Below, in pieces: positions 23,997 through 35,200 of a DNA stretch of 51,576 nucleotides. The stretch's first letter is position 1, and each line of letters opens with the position of its first letter. The position numbers and the translations under genes are program-made. This DNA comes from Betaproteobacteria bacterium (GTDB lineage Bacteria > Pseudomonadota > Gammaproteobacteria > Burkholderiales > SG8-41), in the NCBI GenBank assembly GCA_025363575.1, contig JANYDM010000002.1, forward strand, positions 1-51,576. Reading direction: 5' to 3'. The notes under the pieces are model-generated. The model saw nothing but the letters and a program-made list of their open reading frames with translations. It was not told the origin of the DNA and did no database searches.

Positions 23997-26900
23997 GTGG
24001 GGCACAGCAAGAAACAGGGATGGTGGCGCACGCGCGCGGCGTGCTGGCGGGCGCGCGGTTTGCGTGGCCTCATTTTCATACCTGCGGTTTCCGTCGCTTT
24101 GCTCGTCCCGTCATTCTCGTTGGCCGCGGTCACGATCTCGGCCAACGTTATCGTGCCCGCTACGCCGAATATCAGCCAGGGCGATCGCGCTCGCCTTCGC
24201 TACTCGCTGACCAATAACGATACCTTCGCGCGCACAAACGTAACGTTCACGAACACTCTGCCGGCGAACGTCATCCTGTATGCGCCGACTTCGCCGGGAT
24301 ATCAGGCTCCGCTGACGACCTGCATTGGCGGCACGCTGAGCGCCGCGGGCAGCCTCATTTCCTATACCGCCGGCCAGCTCGATCCGCAGGCCGGCCTCGT
24401 CGATTATGTGTGCTTTGTCGAAGTCGACGTGACATCCATCGTCGCGCCGCTCGCCGTCAACACATACACGATCTCCGGCGTGCCGGCGGATTACACCGAC
24501 AACACCGGCCAGAACGCGCTGAGTCCGTTCTCGCAGACCATCAACGTCGCGCGCCTTGCCGCCCCCACGGTCACCAAGACCTTCGGCGTGAATCCCCTAG
24601 TGCAGGGCAACACCACCACCGTAACGCTGCAGATTCGCAACCCCAATCCCGGCTCGGATCTACCGCTCACCAGTTTCACTGATAACCTGCCGGCTAACCT
24701 TACCGTCGTGAGCGCGCCGGCGTCGAGTTGCGGCGGCGCCGGCTCATTCACGGCATCGTCGATCACGCTCACGGGCGGTACCGTGCCCGCCGGCAATCCC
24801 GGCCCATGTACGCTCACGTTCACCGTGCAGGGCACGCTCGGCGCGGGCGTCGTCACCAGCGGCGCCCTCAACAACGTAGTCACTGCAGGTGATGTCGGCA
24901 ACATACGCGGCCTCACGAATACGGGCGTCACGACGCCGATCACCGTCAATTCGGCGGTACGCGTTTCCAAGAGTTTCTCGCCTAACCCGATTTCGACCGG
25001 ACAGGGCGGCACCGCGTCGGTCACGATATTTAACGACAGCGTGGCGCCACTGACCAACGTGGCGCTGACCGATCAAGTCGGCGCCGGCTGGCCCGCGCAG
25101 ATAACCAACACCGCAGCGCCGACGGTCAGCGCCGGATGCGTGGGCGCGACGATCAACCCGGGCGCGGGCGCCCAGGGTTTCGTGCTGTCGACCACTACCA
25201 TAGCCGCGAACGGCAATTGCGTGATATCGGTGCCGATTACTTCTTCCACTATCGGCACCTGGACCAATTCGATCCCCGTCAACGCGGTCACCAGCACGCA
25301 GGGATTCGCCTCGCCCGCGGCAAGCAGTGGCCTCGATGTGCGCGACGTAACGCCGAACGTGAGCAAAGGCATGTCGCCGACGAGCGCGGCGCCGGGCGAC
25401 ATCGTCACCTACACTGTCAACGTAACGACGTTCAATCCGGTCGCCCAGGCGGCCGTCAGTTTTACCGATAATCTGCCGGGTGGGTTGCAGATAGTGACTG
25501 TGCCTGTGCCCGGCGCAACTGCGCCTACGCTGTCGGCGGCGTGCAGCAACTTCGTGCCCGATCTCACCACGCCCACCGCGCCCAAATTTACTTTCGACAT
25601 GCCGGCCGCCGCGGCAGGCGGCACGCTGTGCACGGTCACGTTCAAGGCGCGCGTGCCTTCGGCCGCGGTCCCGACCAGCACTATCGCGGCCAATGCAACA
25701 GGCACGATTTCCAACGCCGGTCTGGGCATCAACAGTCCGGGCGCGTCGTCCGGCACGATTTCGGTTCTGCGGCCGATCCTGGTTGCAAAAACATTCGATA
25801 ACGTTGCCGCGCGCGTGCTGCCGCAAGGCAGCGCGTCGCAACTCGCCCTCACGCTTACCAATAACAACTTTACTGCGCTCGCGAACGTCAACCTGACGGA
25901 CACGCTGCCGACAGCGCCGGGACAGCTTCGTGTTGCCAACCCGGCCAACGCATCGACCACGTGCGGCGGCACGTTCGCGCCCAACGCCGGCGATACGGTC
26001 CTGACGCTGACAGGCGGCGCAGTGCCCGCGCGCAATACATCCACATTTGTCGCCGGCACCTGCGTGATACGCGTCGACGTTATCGGCGGCACGGACGGCA
26101 ACACGCCGCCGCATACCAACACCATTCCCGTCGGCGGAGTGACGGCCAATATTCCCGCGAGCAGTGCGACCGGTAATTTCGGCGCCGCGACGCCGATCGC
26201 CAATGCAGTGGCGGCGACTGCCACGCTCGAGTACACGCCGGCGCTCACCGCGAGCAAATTGTTCCTGACGAATCCGGTGACGCTGGGCGGCGTCTCGCGC
26301 GTGCGCATTACGCTGGGCAACATCGGTACAGGCGTGCTGGCCGGCGTCAGCGTCACCGATCCGCTCACCGGCACCGGCCTGACCATCGCCAATCCGCCGA
26401 ACGCGGCGTCGACTTGCGGCGGCACTCCGGTGACCACTGCGGTGGCCGGCGGCGTGAACGCGAGTCTGACCGGCGCAACGATTCCCGCCGGGAGCAATTG
26501 CGATTTTCTGTTCGATGTCACGAGCAGTACGCTGACGCCGTCGCTTAACTCGATACCGCCGGGCAATATCACCGCCAGCGGCGGCGTAGCGAATACCACC
26601 GCGGTAACTCAGACGCTGACCAAGGTCGCATCGCAAGTGGGATTGTCGAAAGTCTTCAACCCCACCTCGATAGCCAGTCCGGGCCAGCCTTCGCAACTGA
26701 CGATTACGATCAACAACAACATTCCGCCGAATACCGCGCTGACCAGCGTCGGCATCGTCGACAATCTGCCCGCCGGCATGGTGGTTGCAGCGGTGCCGAA
26801 CATAAGCACGACCTGTCCGGGCGGCACCGTGACCGCGGTGCCGGGCGACAACAAGATCACGCTGACTGACGCGTCGCTCGCGGCGGCCGCCACCTGCCAG

Positions 26901-29900
26901 GTCACCGCCGATATCACTTCGCAGTTTTTCGGCACGCTGACCAACACGCTGCCGATCGGCTCTGTAACCGACGATCAGGGGATTTCCAACACCACCGCGC
27001 AGAGCTCTAACCTCGCGGCGCTCGCCAATCTCGGCGTGCAGAAGAGCTTTACGCCGCCGTCGGTGCAGCCTAACGTGCGCTCGCAGCTACAGATCAGGCT
27101 GAACAACTCGCTGGCTATTCCGCTGACCAACATCACGGTCACCGACAACTTTCCAGCTGGCGTGACGGTCGCGGTGCCGCCGAACGCAAGCTCCACCTGC
27201 ACCGGGGCTACGCTCACCAGTACGACCAATTCCGTCACAATGGCCAACGCCGGTCTGGCCGCGGGGCCTTCGAACTGCTCGATTTTCATCGACGTGGTTG
27301 CCACCGCCGCCGGCGCGTATGTCAACGTGATTCCGACCGGCACCGTCATCGCCAACGGCGGCGCCATCTCCAATCCGTCGCCAGGCGCGACAGCTACGCT
27401 GAATGTCGTGCTACCGGCGGTCATCAGCAAAGCATTTTCTGTTTCGCCGGTAGGGCCGGGCCAGCCGTCGCGCCTCACTGTCACGGTCACCAATCCTAAT
27501 ACCACTGCGCTGACGGGTTCATCGCTCACCGACACGCTGCCGGCCGGGTTGTTTATTGCGCCGACGCCGAATGCAGCGACCACCTGTGCGGGCGGCATCG
27601 CGGCTGCTACGCCGTCCGGCACTACGCTGAAACTCACCGGCGCGACAGTCCCGGCCAGCGGCGCGTGTACGTTTGCCGTCGATACGGTTTCGAATGTGCC
27701 GGCTACTTACCTGAATACGATACCGACCGCCGCCTTCACGAGCACGCAAGGCGCGACCAACGTCAATCCGGCGACGGCGACGGTGCAGGTGCTTCAGTTC
27801 CCGACCGTCTCTAAAACATTCAATCCGGTCGCGATCTCGCCCACCGGCACTTCGCGCTTGTCGATCACGCTGGCCAATACGAACCTGATTGCGCAGACGC
27901 TGACGCAAAACATGGACGACAATCTGCCGGCCAACGTGCTGGTTGCCTCGCCATTGCCGAATATCGGCGGCACTTGTCCCGGCCTGCCGGGTAGCGCAAC
28001 CGCCGCCGCCAACAGCGGGCTCGTGCGCTATAACAGCGGCGGGACGATTCCCCCCGGCGGCTGCACGATCCTGGTCGATGTCACGAGCAGCGTCGTCGGC
28101 GTTTATCCGAACGCGATTCCGGTCGGCGGCCTCGTCACCAACGTCGGGCCAAATCCCGCGCCCGCGCAGGCCACGCTCACCGTCAGTCCGCTCGGCGCGA
28201 TTTCCGGCCGGATATTCCGCGATGCCAACAATGACGGTATGGCGCAGCCTGCCGACACGGGTATCGCCGGGCAAACCGTCGAATTGCTCGACAGCGTGGG
28301 CGCGGTAATCACCACCACGACCACGGATGCCAGCGGCAACTATCAGTTCGCCGGACTTGTCGCGGGCACCTACTCGGTGCGCGAGCCGGCGCAGCCTGCG
28401 GGCACGCTGAATGGCATCACCTCCGCCGGAACTATTGCCAACGGCGTCGGCACCATAGGCACGCCCAGCACCGTCGCGACCCTGCCGAGCGTCGTCAGCA
28501 ACATATCTCTCGTCAATACGGCGGGCAACGTGTCGAGCTCGCCGAACAATAATTTTGCCGAGATCGTGCCGTCGGTGATTTCGGGCACGGTCTATCAGGA
28601 CACTAACGACAATGGCATACAGAACGGCACCGAAGCCGGCATCGCGGGCGTGGCGGTCACGCTGTCTGGCGTCGATGACGTCGGCAACGCGGTAACGCTG
28701 AACACGACTACCGATGGTGCGGGCGCCTACTCATTCCCGAACCTGCGGCCGTCTTGCTCGCCATTGGCGCCGCCGACCTGTCCCGGCTACGTAGTCACCG
28801 AAGGCGCGCAGCCGGTCAACAGCAGCAATGGCATTCCAACTGCGGGCACTGTTGTCGATCAGACGACGAGCGGTAGCGTCGGCACCGCAGGCACTGCATC
28901 CAACACTGCGCCGGCCATCGGTGCCGCCGCACCTGCGCCCGCGATCCCGGTCGGCACCAGCCGCGTATCGGGCATCCGTTTGCCCGCCAATGCAAATTCG
29001 CCGGGCAATAATTTTGGCGAACTGCCGAGCAATCGGACAGTCAGCGGCAGCATCTTCACCGACAATAACGGCGACGGCCTCATCAGCGTCGGCGATGCGG
29101 GCGTCGCGGCTCAACTGCTGACGCTCACCGGCACCGACGTCAACGGCAATGCTGTCTCGACGACGACGACTTCGGACGTCAACGGCAACTACGCATTCAT
29201 CAATCTCGCGCCCAGCGCCAATTACACCGTTACCTGTACTACCTGTCCCGCTCCCGGCGGTTACAACAACAGCGCGACGCCGCTTGCGTATCCCGGCACC
29301 ACGGGCGGCGCAGCCGGCGGCTCGAGTGCCGTGCCGCTGGTCTCCGGCATCAATCTGAACGGCACGAACATCGTTTCGGCCAACAACAACTTCACGAAAG
29401 TGCCGACCGGCGCGCTGGTTTCGGGCCGCGTGTTCTTCGACACCAACAACGATGGCCTGATTCAGGCCGGCGAGCCGGGCATCACCGGCACCACGGTGGA
29501 ACTGCGCGATAACGGCACCAATGCGCTTATCGCGACGACGACCACGGATGCGAGCGGGAATTACCGCTTCAACGGATTGGCTGCCGGCACGTACAAGGTA
29601 GTCGAGCCAACCCAGCCGCCGGGCACGGTCGACGGCAAGACGCGCGCCGGCACCATCAATGGCGTGGTGACCGGTGCGGCGACCGCGCAGGGTACGGTGC
29701 CGTCGATCATCAGCGCCATCGTGCTCGGTGCCGGTCAGCAATCAATCAACAACAACTTCGCCGAAACCGCGGTCATCGGCATCAGCGGCAAGGTTTATGT
29801 CGACGCCAACAACAACGGCATTCCGGACGCCGGCGAAGCGGGCATACCCAACGTTACGATCACGCTCGCCGGCACCGACAATACCGGCAATCCCGTATTG

Positions 29901-32291
29901 CGTACCACGGTCACGGCCGCCGACGGTAGCTGGACGATCACCGGGCTCCCGCCCAGCAACGGCGCCGGTTATTCGGTCACCGAAGCGCAGCCTGCTGCCT
30001 TCCTTAGCGGAATCAATACGGCGGGCAGCGCGGGCGGCACGGTTGCCGGCGATGTGATCAGCGGCGTGGTGATGGCCAGCAGCGCGAGCGCGATCAACTA
30101 CAACTTCGGCGAACGCGGCGGCAGCCTTTCCGGATTTGTGTACAACGATGCGAACGGTAATGCCACGCGTCAGCCCGTGGAGCCTGGCATCGGCGGCGTC
30201 ACCATGACGCTATCCGGTATCGATGCAACCGGCGCCGCGGTCAACGCCACCACTACGACAGCGGTCGACGGTTCGTACTCATTCCCGAATCTGCCGGTGC
30301 CCAACTTTGCCGGCTACACGATCGTGCGCGGCGCATTGGGCGGCGGCTTCACGCCGAGCGCCCAGAACGCCGGCAGTTTCGGCGGCAATGCAGCGGTAGC
30401 GGGGACGCTGAGCGCAATACCGCTGACGGTGCCGGGTTCCGCGGGTATCAACTACAACTTCGGCGCCACTATCGCCGGTGTCGCGAGTCTCGCGGGCACG
30501 GTGTTCTTCGACGCCAATCACAATCGTGCGCTCGATGCAGGCGACACGGGCCGCGCTGGATGGACGGTCGAACTCATCACGCGCGCGGACCCGCTCAACA
30601 ACACTTCGTATTCACTGATTGCGTCCGCCACTACCGACGTGTCAGGCAATTATTTGTTTTCCAACCTGCCGCCCGGCACCGGTTACGAAATCCGGTTCCG
30701 CGCGCCGGGCAGCAATGCGGTGTTCGGGACGCCGATCTCGCCGACGGCAGGCGTCGATCTTACGTACGGAACGATACGCAACCTGACGCTGACGCCGGGT
30801 TTGAATATAGTCAGCCAGAATCTGCCGCTCGATCCCGGCGGCGTCATCTATGACGCGGTCACGCGCCAGCCGGTGCCCGGAGCTGCAATAACAATCACGG
30901 GACCGGGCGGCTTCAATCCCGCGATCCATCTCGTTGGCGGCGCCGCCAACGTCACGCAGATCACGGATATCACCGGTCTCTATCAATATCTGCTGTTGCC
31001 GACTGCGCCGGCGGGCAACTACACGCTGTCGGTCGTCGCACCCGCAGGCTATGCGCCCGGCGTGTCAGTGCTGATTCCGCCGTGCACGCCGGTGCTGAAT
31101 GTCGGCGCCGTGCCCAATCCTACGCTCATACAGAACAGCAATATTCCGCCTGCACTGGGCACGCCTTTGCACGTGCCCGCCACCTGTCCGGCCACCAGCG
31201 CCGGCGTGCCCGGCGGCGCCGGCACGACGCAATACTATTTCACGTTCACGCTGACCGCAGGCGTCTCGGCCAACGTGCTCAACAATCACATTCCGCTCGA
31301 CCCCGTGCTCGGCGGCGCGATCCTCGTGCAAAAGAGCACGCCGCTGGTCAACGTCACGCGCGGCGATCTGGTTCCTTACACCGTCATTGCCACCAACACG
31401 CTCGGCGCGGCTTTGGCCAACGTGTCGCTGCAAGACCAGATTCCGCCGGGCTTCCGTTATCGTCCCGGCACCGCAACGGTCAACGGCGTCGCGCTTGAAC
31501 CTGCGATCAGTGGCCGCGTCCTGACGTGGACCGGTCTCAATTTCGCCGCCGGCGAGCGTAAGACCTTCAGAATGGTGCTGGTGGTCGGTGCGGGCGTAGC
31601 AGAAGGGCAATACGTGAACAGCGCCTATGCGCTCAACGCGCTGCTCGGCACGCGCATATCCAACGTCGCGACCGCGACGGTGCGCATCGTGCCGGATCCG
31701 ACTTTCGATTGCTCGGACATCATCGGCAAAGTATTCGACGACCGCAATGTCAACGGCTACCAGGACGACGGCGAGCCGGGCATTGCGAACGTGCGTGTCG
31801 TGACGCCGCGCGGCCTGCTGGTGACGACCGATGCGGATGGCCGCTTTCACGTGACCTGCGCCGACGTGCCCAATGCCGACCGCGGCGCGAACTTCGTGAT
31901 GAAGCTCGACGACCGCACGCTGCCGAGCGGTTATCGCATGACGACCGAGAACCCGCACAGCGTGCGCGTCACGCGCGGCAAGATGGCTGAACTGAATTTT
32001 GGCGCGGCGATCCATCGCGTGGTGCGGGTCGAAGTCGCCGATGCGGCGTTTATCGCCGGCACCGATCAGTTGCAGCCCGAATGGCAGAAGAAAATCGACG
32101 CACTGCCGGCGCAACTCAAAGACAAGCCGTCCGTCGTGCGCGTCGCGTATGCAAGGGCGGGTGAGCCTCCTGAACTTGCCGCGAAGCGCGTCGCCACGTT
32201 GATCGCGCATATCCGCGAGCGCTGGAAGGCGTTGGGCTGCTGCTATCCGCTGACCGTGGAAGACGAAGCACGCACCGGGAGCGGCCAATGA
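23997..32291 (+). CDS. Giant exported multi-Ig repeat protein (DUF11 + SdrD-B), putative surface fibre/adhesin
   Basis: A 2764-residue protein. GTG start with AGGGGAAG upstream; signal peptide to about residue 43 (LVPSFSLAA). Residues about 42-1400: ten DUF11-like Ig units of about 130 residues, each with two Cys. Residues about 1400-2280: seven SdrD-B/Cna-B-like units with loops such as DANNDG, DTNDNG, DTNNDG and NNNFAE ends. Residues about 2280-2440: a carboxypeptidase-regulatory-like unit. About 2440-2570: a Cys-free DUF11 unit. About 2570-2675: a last SdrD-B unit (DDRNVNGYQDDGEPG). About 2675-2764: a degenerate OmpA-like tail. There is no LPxTG, membrane anchor or autotransporter barrel. 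Its stop overlaps the next start, an outer-membrane partner. Adhesion, matrix or surface-layer roles are inference. Confidence 0.88.
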   Translation: MGHSKKQGWWRTRAACWRARGLRGLIFIPAVSVALLVPSFSLAAVTISANVIVPATPNISQGDRARLRYSLTNNDTFARTNVTFTNTLPANVILYAPTSPGYQAPLTTCIGGTLSAAGSLISYTAGQLDPQAGLVDYVCFVEVDVTSIVAPLAVNTYTISGVPADYTDNTGQNALSPFSQTINVARLAAPTVTKTFGVNPLVQGNTTTVTLQIRNPNPGSDLPLTSFTDNLPANLTVVSAPASSCGGAGSFTASSITLTGGTVPAGNPGPCTLTFTVQGTLGAGVVTSGALNNVVTAGDVGNIRGLTNTGVTTPITVNSAVRVSKSFSPNPISTGQGGTASVTIFNDSVAPLTNVALTDQVGAGWPAQITNTAAPTVSAGCVGATINPGAGAQGFVLSTTTIAANGNCVISVPITSSTIGTWTNSIPVNAVTSTQGFASPAASSGLDVRDVTPNVSKGMSPTSAAPGDIVTYTVNVTTFNPVAQAAVSFTDNLPGGLQIVTVPVPGATAPTLSAACSNFVPDLTTPTAPKFTFDMPAAAAGGTLCTVTFKARVPSAAVPTSTIAANATGTISNAGLGINSPGASSGTISVLRPILVAKTFDNVAARVLPQGSASQLALTLTNNNFTALANVNLTDTLPTAPGQLRVANPANASTTCGGTFAPNAGDTVLTLTGGAVPARNTSTFVAGTCVIRVDVIGGTDGNTPPHTNTIPVGGVTANIPASSATGNFGAATPIANAVAATATLEYTPALTASKLFLTNPVTLGGVSRVRITLGNIGTGVLAGVSVTDPLTGTGLTIANPPNAASTCGGTPVTTAVAGGVNASLTGATIPAGSNCDFLFDVTSSTLTPSLNSIPPGNITASGGVANTTAVTQTLTKVASQVGLSKVFNPTSIASPGQPSQLTITINNNIPPNTALTSVGIVDNLPAGMVVAAVPNISTTCPGGTVTAVPGDNKITLTDASLAAAATCQVTADITSQFFGTLTNTLPIGSVTDDQGISNTTAQSSNLAALANLGVQKSFTPPSVQPNVRSQLQIRLNNSLAIPLTNITVTDNFPAGVTVAVPPNASSTCTGATLTSTTNSVTMANAGLAAGPSNCSIFIDVVATAAGAYVNVIPTGTVIANGGAISNPSPGATATLNVVLPAVISKAFSVSPVGPGQPSRLTVTVTNPNTTALTGSSLTDTLPAGLFIAPTPNAATTCAGGIAAATPSGTTLKLTGATVPASGACTFAVDTVSNVPATYLNTIPTAAFTSTQGATNVNPATATVQVLQFPTVSKTFNPVAISPTGTSRLSITLANTNLIAQTLTQNMDDNLPANVLVASPLPNIGGTCPGLPGSATAAANSGLVRYNSGGTIPPGGCTILVDVTSSVVGVYPNAIPVGGLVTNVGPNPAPAQATLTVSPLGAISGRIFRDANNDGMAQPADTGIAGQTVELLDSVGAVITTTTTDASGNYQFAGLVAGTYSVREPAQPAGTLNGITSAGTIANGVGTIGTPSTVATLPSVVSNISLVNTAGNVSSSPNNNFAEIVPSVISGTVYQDTNDNGIQNGTEAGIAGVAVTLSGVDDVGNAVTLNTTTDGAGAYSFPNLRPSCSPLAPPTCPGYVVTEGAQPVNSSNGIPTAGTVVDQTTSGSVGTAGTASNTAPAIGAAAPAPAIPVGTSRVSGIRLPANANSPGNNFGELPSNRTVSGSIFTDNNGDGLISVGDAGVAAQLLTLTGTDVNGNAVSTTTTSDVNGNYAFINLAPSANYTVTCTTCPAPGGYNNSATPLAYPGTTGGAAGGSSAVPLVSGINLNGTNIVSANNNFTKVPTGALVSGRVFFDTNNDGLIQAGEPGITGTTVELRDNGTNALIATTTTDASGNYRFNGLAAGTYKVVEPTQPPGTVDGKTRAGTINGVVTGAATAQGTVPSIISAIVLGAGQQSINNNFAETAVIGISGKVYVDANNNGIPDAGEAGIPNVTITLAGTDNTGNPVLRTTVTAADGSWTITGLPPSNGAGYSVTEAQPAAFLSGINTAGSAGGTVAGDVISGVVMASSASAINYNFGERGGSLSGFVYNDANGNATRQPVEPGIGGVTMTLSGIDATGAAVNATTTTAVDGSYSFPNLPVPNFAGYTIVRGALGGGFTPSAQNAGSFGGNAAVAGTLSAIPLTVPGSAGINYNFGATIAGVASLAGTVFFDANHNRALDAGDTGRAGWTVELITRADPLNNTSYSLIASATTDVSGNYLFSNLPPGTGYEIRFRAPGSNAVFGTPISPTAGVDLTYGTIRNLTLTPGLNIVSQNLPLDPGGVIYDAVTRQPVPGAAITITGPGGFNPAIHLVGGAANVTQITDITGLYQYLLLPTAPAGNYTLSVVAPAGYAPGVSVLIPPCTPVLNVGAVPNPTLIQNSNIPPALGTPLHVPATCPATSAGVPGGAGTTQYYFTFTLTAGVSANVLNNHIPLDPVLGGAILVQKSTPLVNVTRGDLVPYTVIATNTLGAALANVSLQDQIPPGFRYRPGTATVNGVALEPAISGRVLTWTGLNFAAGERKTFRMVLVVGAGVAEGQYVNSAYALNALLGTRISNVATATVRIVPDPTFDCSDIIGKVFDDRNVNGYQDDGEPGIANVRVVTPRGLLVTTDADGRFHVTCADVPNADRGANFVMKLDDRTLPSGYRMTTENPHSVRVTRGKMAELNFGAAIHRVVRVEVADAAFIAGTDQLQPEWQKKIDALPAQLKDKPSVVRVAYARAGEPPELAAKRVATLIAHIRERWKALGCCYPLTVEDEARTGSGQ
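24121..28190 (+). repeat. Ten DUF11-like coding units
   Basis: Units begin at about 24121, 24569, 24960, 25352, 25776, 26245, 26637, 27029, 27419 and 27800. Nine of ten start [VIAL]-x-K-x-[FM]; most have TDNLP or TD-x-LP in the middle. All have a Cys near T-C-x-G-G and another near the end (for example NCVI, TCQV, GCTI), and most end in N-x-[IL]-P. The DNA is diverged, so this is an old protein repeat and not a recent DNA duplication. Confidence 0.85.
28195..30840 (+). repeat. Seven SdrD-B/Cna-B-like coding units
   Basis: Units begin at about 28200, 28578, 29036, 29418, 29778, 30123 and 30487. Each starts SG-x-[VI]-[FY]-x-D followed by an Asp/Asn loop (DANNDG, DTNDNG, DNNGDG, DTNNDG, DANNNG, DANGNA, DANHNR), then G-x-x-G-x-x-V-x-L, then T-T-D-x-x-G-x-Y-x-F, and usually ends in N-N-F or Y-N-F-G. 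The loops resemble the calcium sites of staphylococcal Sdr B-repeats. Confidence 0.85.
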
Positions 32292-35200
32292 TGCGCGCGT
32301 GGCGGATCGGTCTTGTGTTCATTCCGCTTGCGTGCGGAACGGGCAGCTATGCGCAGCAGAACGCGGCTGAAGCTGTATGCAGCGCGGAATCATCCGAAGC
32401 GCAGGTCTGCGAGACGTGCGACAAACCCGCGACGGAACCGCGCACCGCGGTATGCGGCGGCGGTGAACGCGGCGCCATGCTCGATCACAGCCAGACGCGG
32501 GTCGTCGAGCCGGCGAACAACGTGGAAAACTCCACAGCCTACGCTGCGCCTTCACGGTCGACGCTGCACGATATGCAGATCATGCGCGAGTCGATCACGA
32601 CGTTGCCGCAACGCGCGCCCGCGCACGCGGAAACCATCAGCGACACGTCGGCAGGCGCGAGTTTTGTTTCCGGCAGCGCGCAGCTCACGCCGGCGGCGCG
32701 CGCGCGCCTAGACGAGATCGCGCAGAAGCTGCGCGGCAAAACGAAGCTGCGCATAGCCGTGACGGGATATACGGACAACGTGCCGCTCGCCGCGGCGACG
32801 CGGGGCAGGTTCGCCGACAACCGCGCGCTGTCGGAGGCGCGTGCCTATGCGGTTGCCAAGTACCTGCAGAAAGCGCTCGCATTGCCGGCGCAGGCGATGA
32901 CGATACGCGGCGAAGGCGAAAACCAGCCGGTGGGCGACAACGCAAGCGAAGATGGACGCGCGCGCAACCGCCGCACTGAAATCAGCGCGTGGCACGACGT
33001 GATGGTCGAATCGCCGGCGCCCGCGCCGGTGGTGACGCAAGGCCCGCCGGTCGAAAAGCTGGTTGCCAAACCACAATGCGCGAATACGCCTGTTACCGGT
33101 GCGGCGCCGTTTCGCATCACCGTCGACGGCGAGTCCATGGACACTACAGCCACCGGCGAAGCAGATCGCCAGCGCTGCGTTGACGTGGCGCTCGAGCGCG
33201 CGGATATTCAGGTCCGCTACGATCCGATGAACGTCGTGCCCGCGCTCAATGCAACGGCATTTCCCGCGACAGTGTCGGTCGGCGACAAAGTCACGTTCTC
33301 GACTTACAGCAACTACGTATTGTGGATAGCCCGCGCGGAGATACGCGTGTTCGACAAAGGGCAGTCGCCCCAGCAAACACCGCTCGCAGTAGTGGCGGCG
33401 ACGGCCAACGGCACGGCCGAGTGGACGCCGCCCGGTCCGATCGGTCGCGAATTGTTCTATGTGCTGCGCGTTTACGCACGCGACGGCCGCTTCGACGAAA
33501 CAACGCTCAAGAAATTCGCGATGACGGATCGCATGCGTCCTCTCGGCGACGAACAGGCGAAGCACCGCGAGTTGTTGACGGCGTATGGCGAGAACAGCCT
33601 GCGCCTGCGCAATATTCCCGTCGCCGGCGGCTCGATCACGGTCAACGGCAAGAACATCAAGCCCAATCAGCAGGTGCAGGCGCTCGGCATCACCGTGCCG
33701 GTCGATTCGCAGGGCAAGTTCGCGCTGCGCCAGATCATGCCGGCCGGGCCGCACCGCGTGGTCGTCGACGTGCGCGAGGCCAACGGCCGCGGTTATACGT
33801 TCGAGCGCAATCTGACCATCGCGGACCGCGACTGGTTTTATATCGCGGTCGCCGATCTGACCGCGAGCACCGACCGCACGAGCGGCCCGGCGCAGATCGT
33901 CACTGGCGATACGACGCACTACAACAATTCGACGACCATCGATGGCCGCGGCGCGTTCTATCTCAAGGGCAAGATTAAAGGCGAGTACTTGCTGACGGCG
34001 AGCGCCGATACGCAGGAGCAGCCGCTGAAGAACCTGTTTTCGAATTTCGCGAGCAAGGACCCGCAGTACCTGCTGCGCCGCATCGATCCGAACCTTTATT
34101 ACCCGGTGTACGGCGACGACAGCACGACGGTCGACGATGCGCCGACGCAGGGCAAATTCTTCGTGCGCCTCGAAAAAGGCGATTCGCACGTGATGTGGGG
34201 CAATTTCCAGACGCGGCTGACTGGCACGGAGTTCACGCAGTTCAACCGCGGCCTCTACGGCGCCGGCGCGCACTGGACGAGCGACGCGACGACCAAATTC
34301 GGCGAGAAGCGCAGCACGTTCGACGGCTTTGCGGCCGATCCCGGAACAGTGCAATCGCGCGAGGAATTCCGCGGCACCGGCGGCTCGCTGTATTACCTGC
34401 GCAACCAGGATCTGACGATGGGCGCCGAGCGCCTGTGGGTCGAAGTGCGCGACAGGGATTCCGGCATCGTGATCCAGACGAAGCAACTGATTGCGTCGCA
34501 GGACTACGAGATCAACTATTTCCAGGGCCGCGTAATATTGCGCGACGCGCTTTCCTCGGTCGCGGACGGCACCGGCCTCGTGCAGACTTCGTCTCTGGCG
34601 GGCCACCCCGTCTATCTCGTGGTCACCTATGAATACGTGCCGGGCTTCTCGGCGGTGGCCAATTTAACCACGGGCGGCCGCGCGAGCCACTGGTTCAATG
34701 ACCATTTCCGCATAGGCGCAACCGCGTTCCGCCAGGGCGAAACCGGCGCGCAGCAACGGCTCGGCGGGCTCGACACAACGTTGCGCTACAAGCCCGGCAC
34801 CTACATCAAAGCCGAGATCGCACGTTCGGACGGCCCCGGCACCGCGACACTGACTTCGCCGACCGGCGGGTTCACCTTTAATCAGATCCAGTCGAACGGC
34901 GCGGCGGCCGGCGCGCAACGTATCGAAGCGGCGACCGATTTGTCGGAGCTCGCCGAATTCGGCCTTGGCGGCAAAGGCCGCGCGAACGTTTACTGGCAGA
35001 ACCGCCAGAACGGTTTCTCCGGACCCGGACAGATTACTACGCTCGAAGGCGTCATGCAGCGCGGCGGCGCGTTCGACATCGCAGTCGGCCCGAACACGGC
35101 AGTGGTCGGCAAGGCAGACGAGCGCATCGCGGCCAGCCAGTCGCTGCAAACCGGCGAAGTCGGCTTGCGACAACGGCTCAACCCGAACTGGTCGGCGACG

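Noticed and set aside
24744..26696. A 650-codon open frame antisense to the giant repeat gene
   Set aside because: It mirrors strongly repetitive GC-rich coding sequence, lacks family features and a ribosome site; the sense frame is continuous for 2764 codons.
23997..32291. Sortase-anchored or autotransporter adhesin
   Set aside because: No LPxTG-like motif with hydrophobic tail and no C-terminal barrel in this protein; the tail is OmpA-like.
32708..34606. A 632-codon open frame antisense to the OmpA-barrel gene
   Set aside because: Same reason: shadow of a high-GC3 gene, composition unlike a folded protein.
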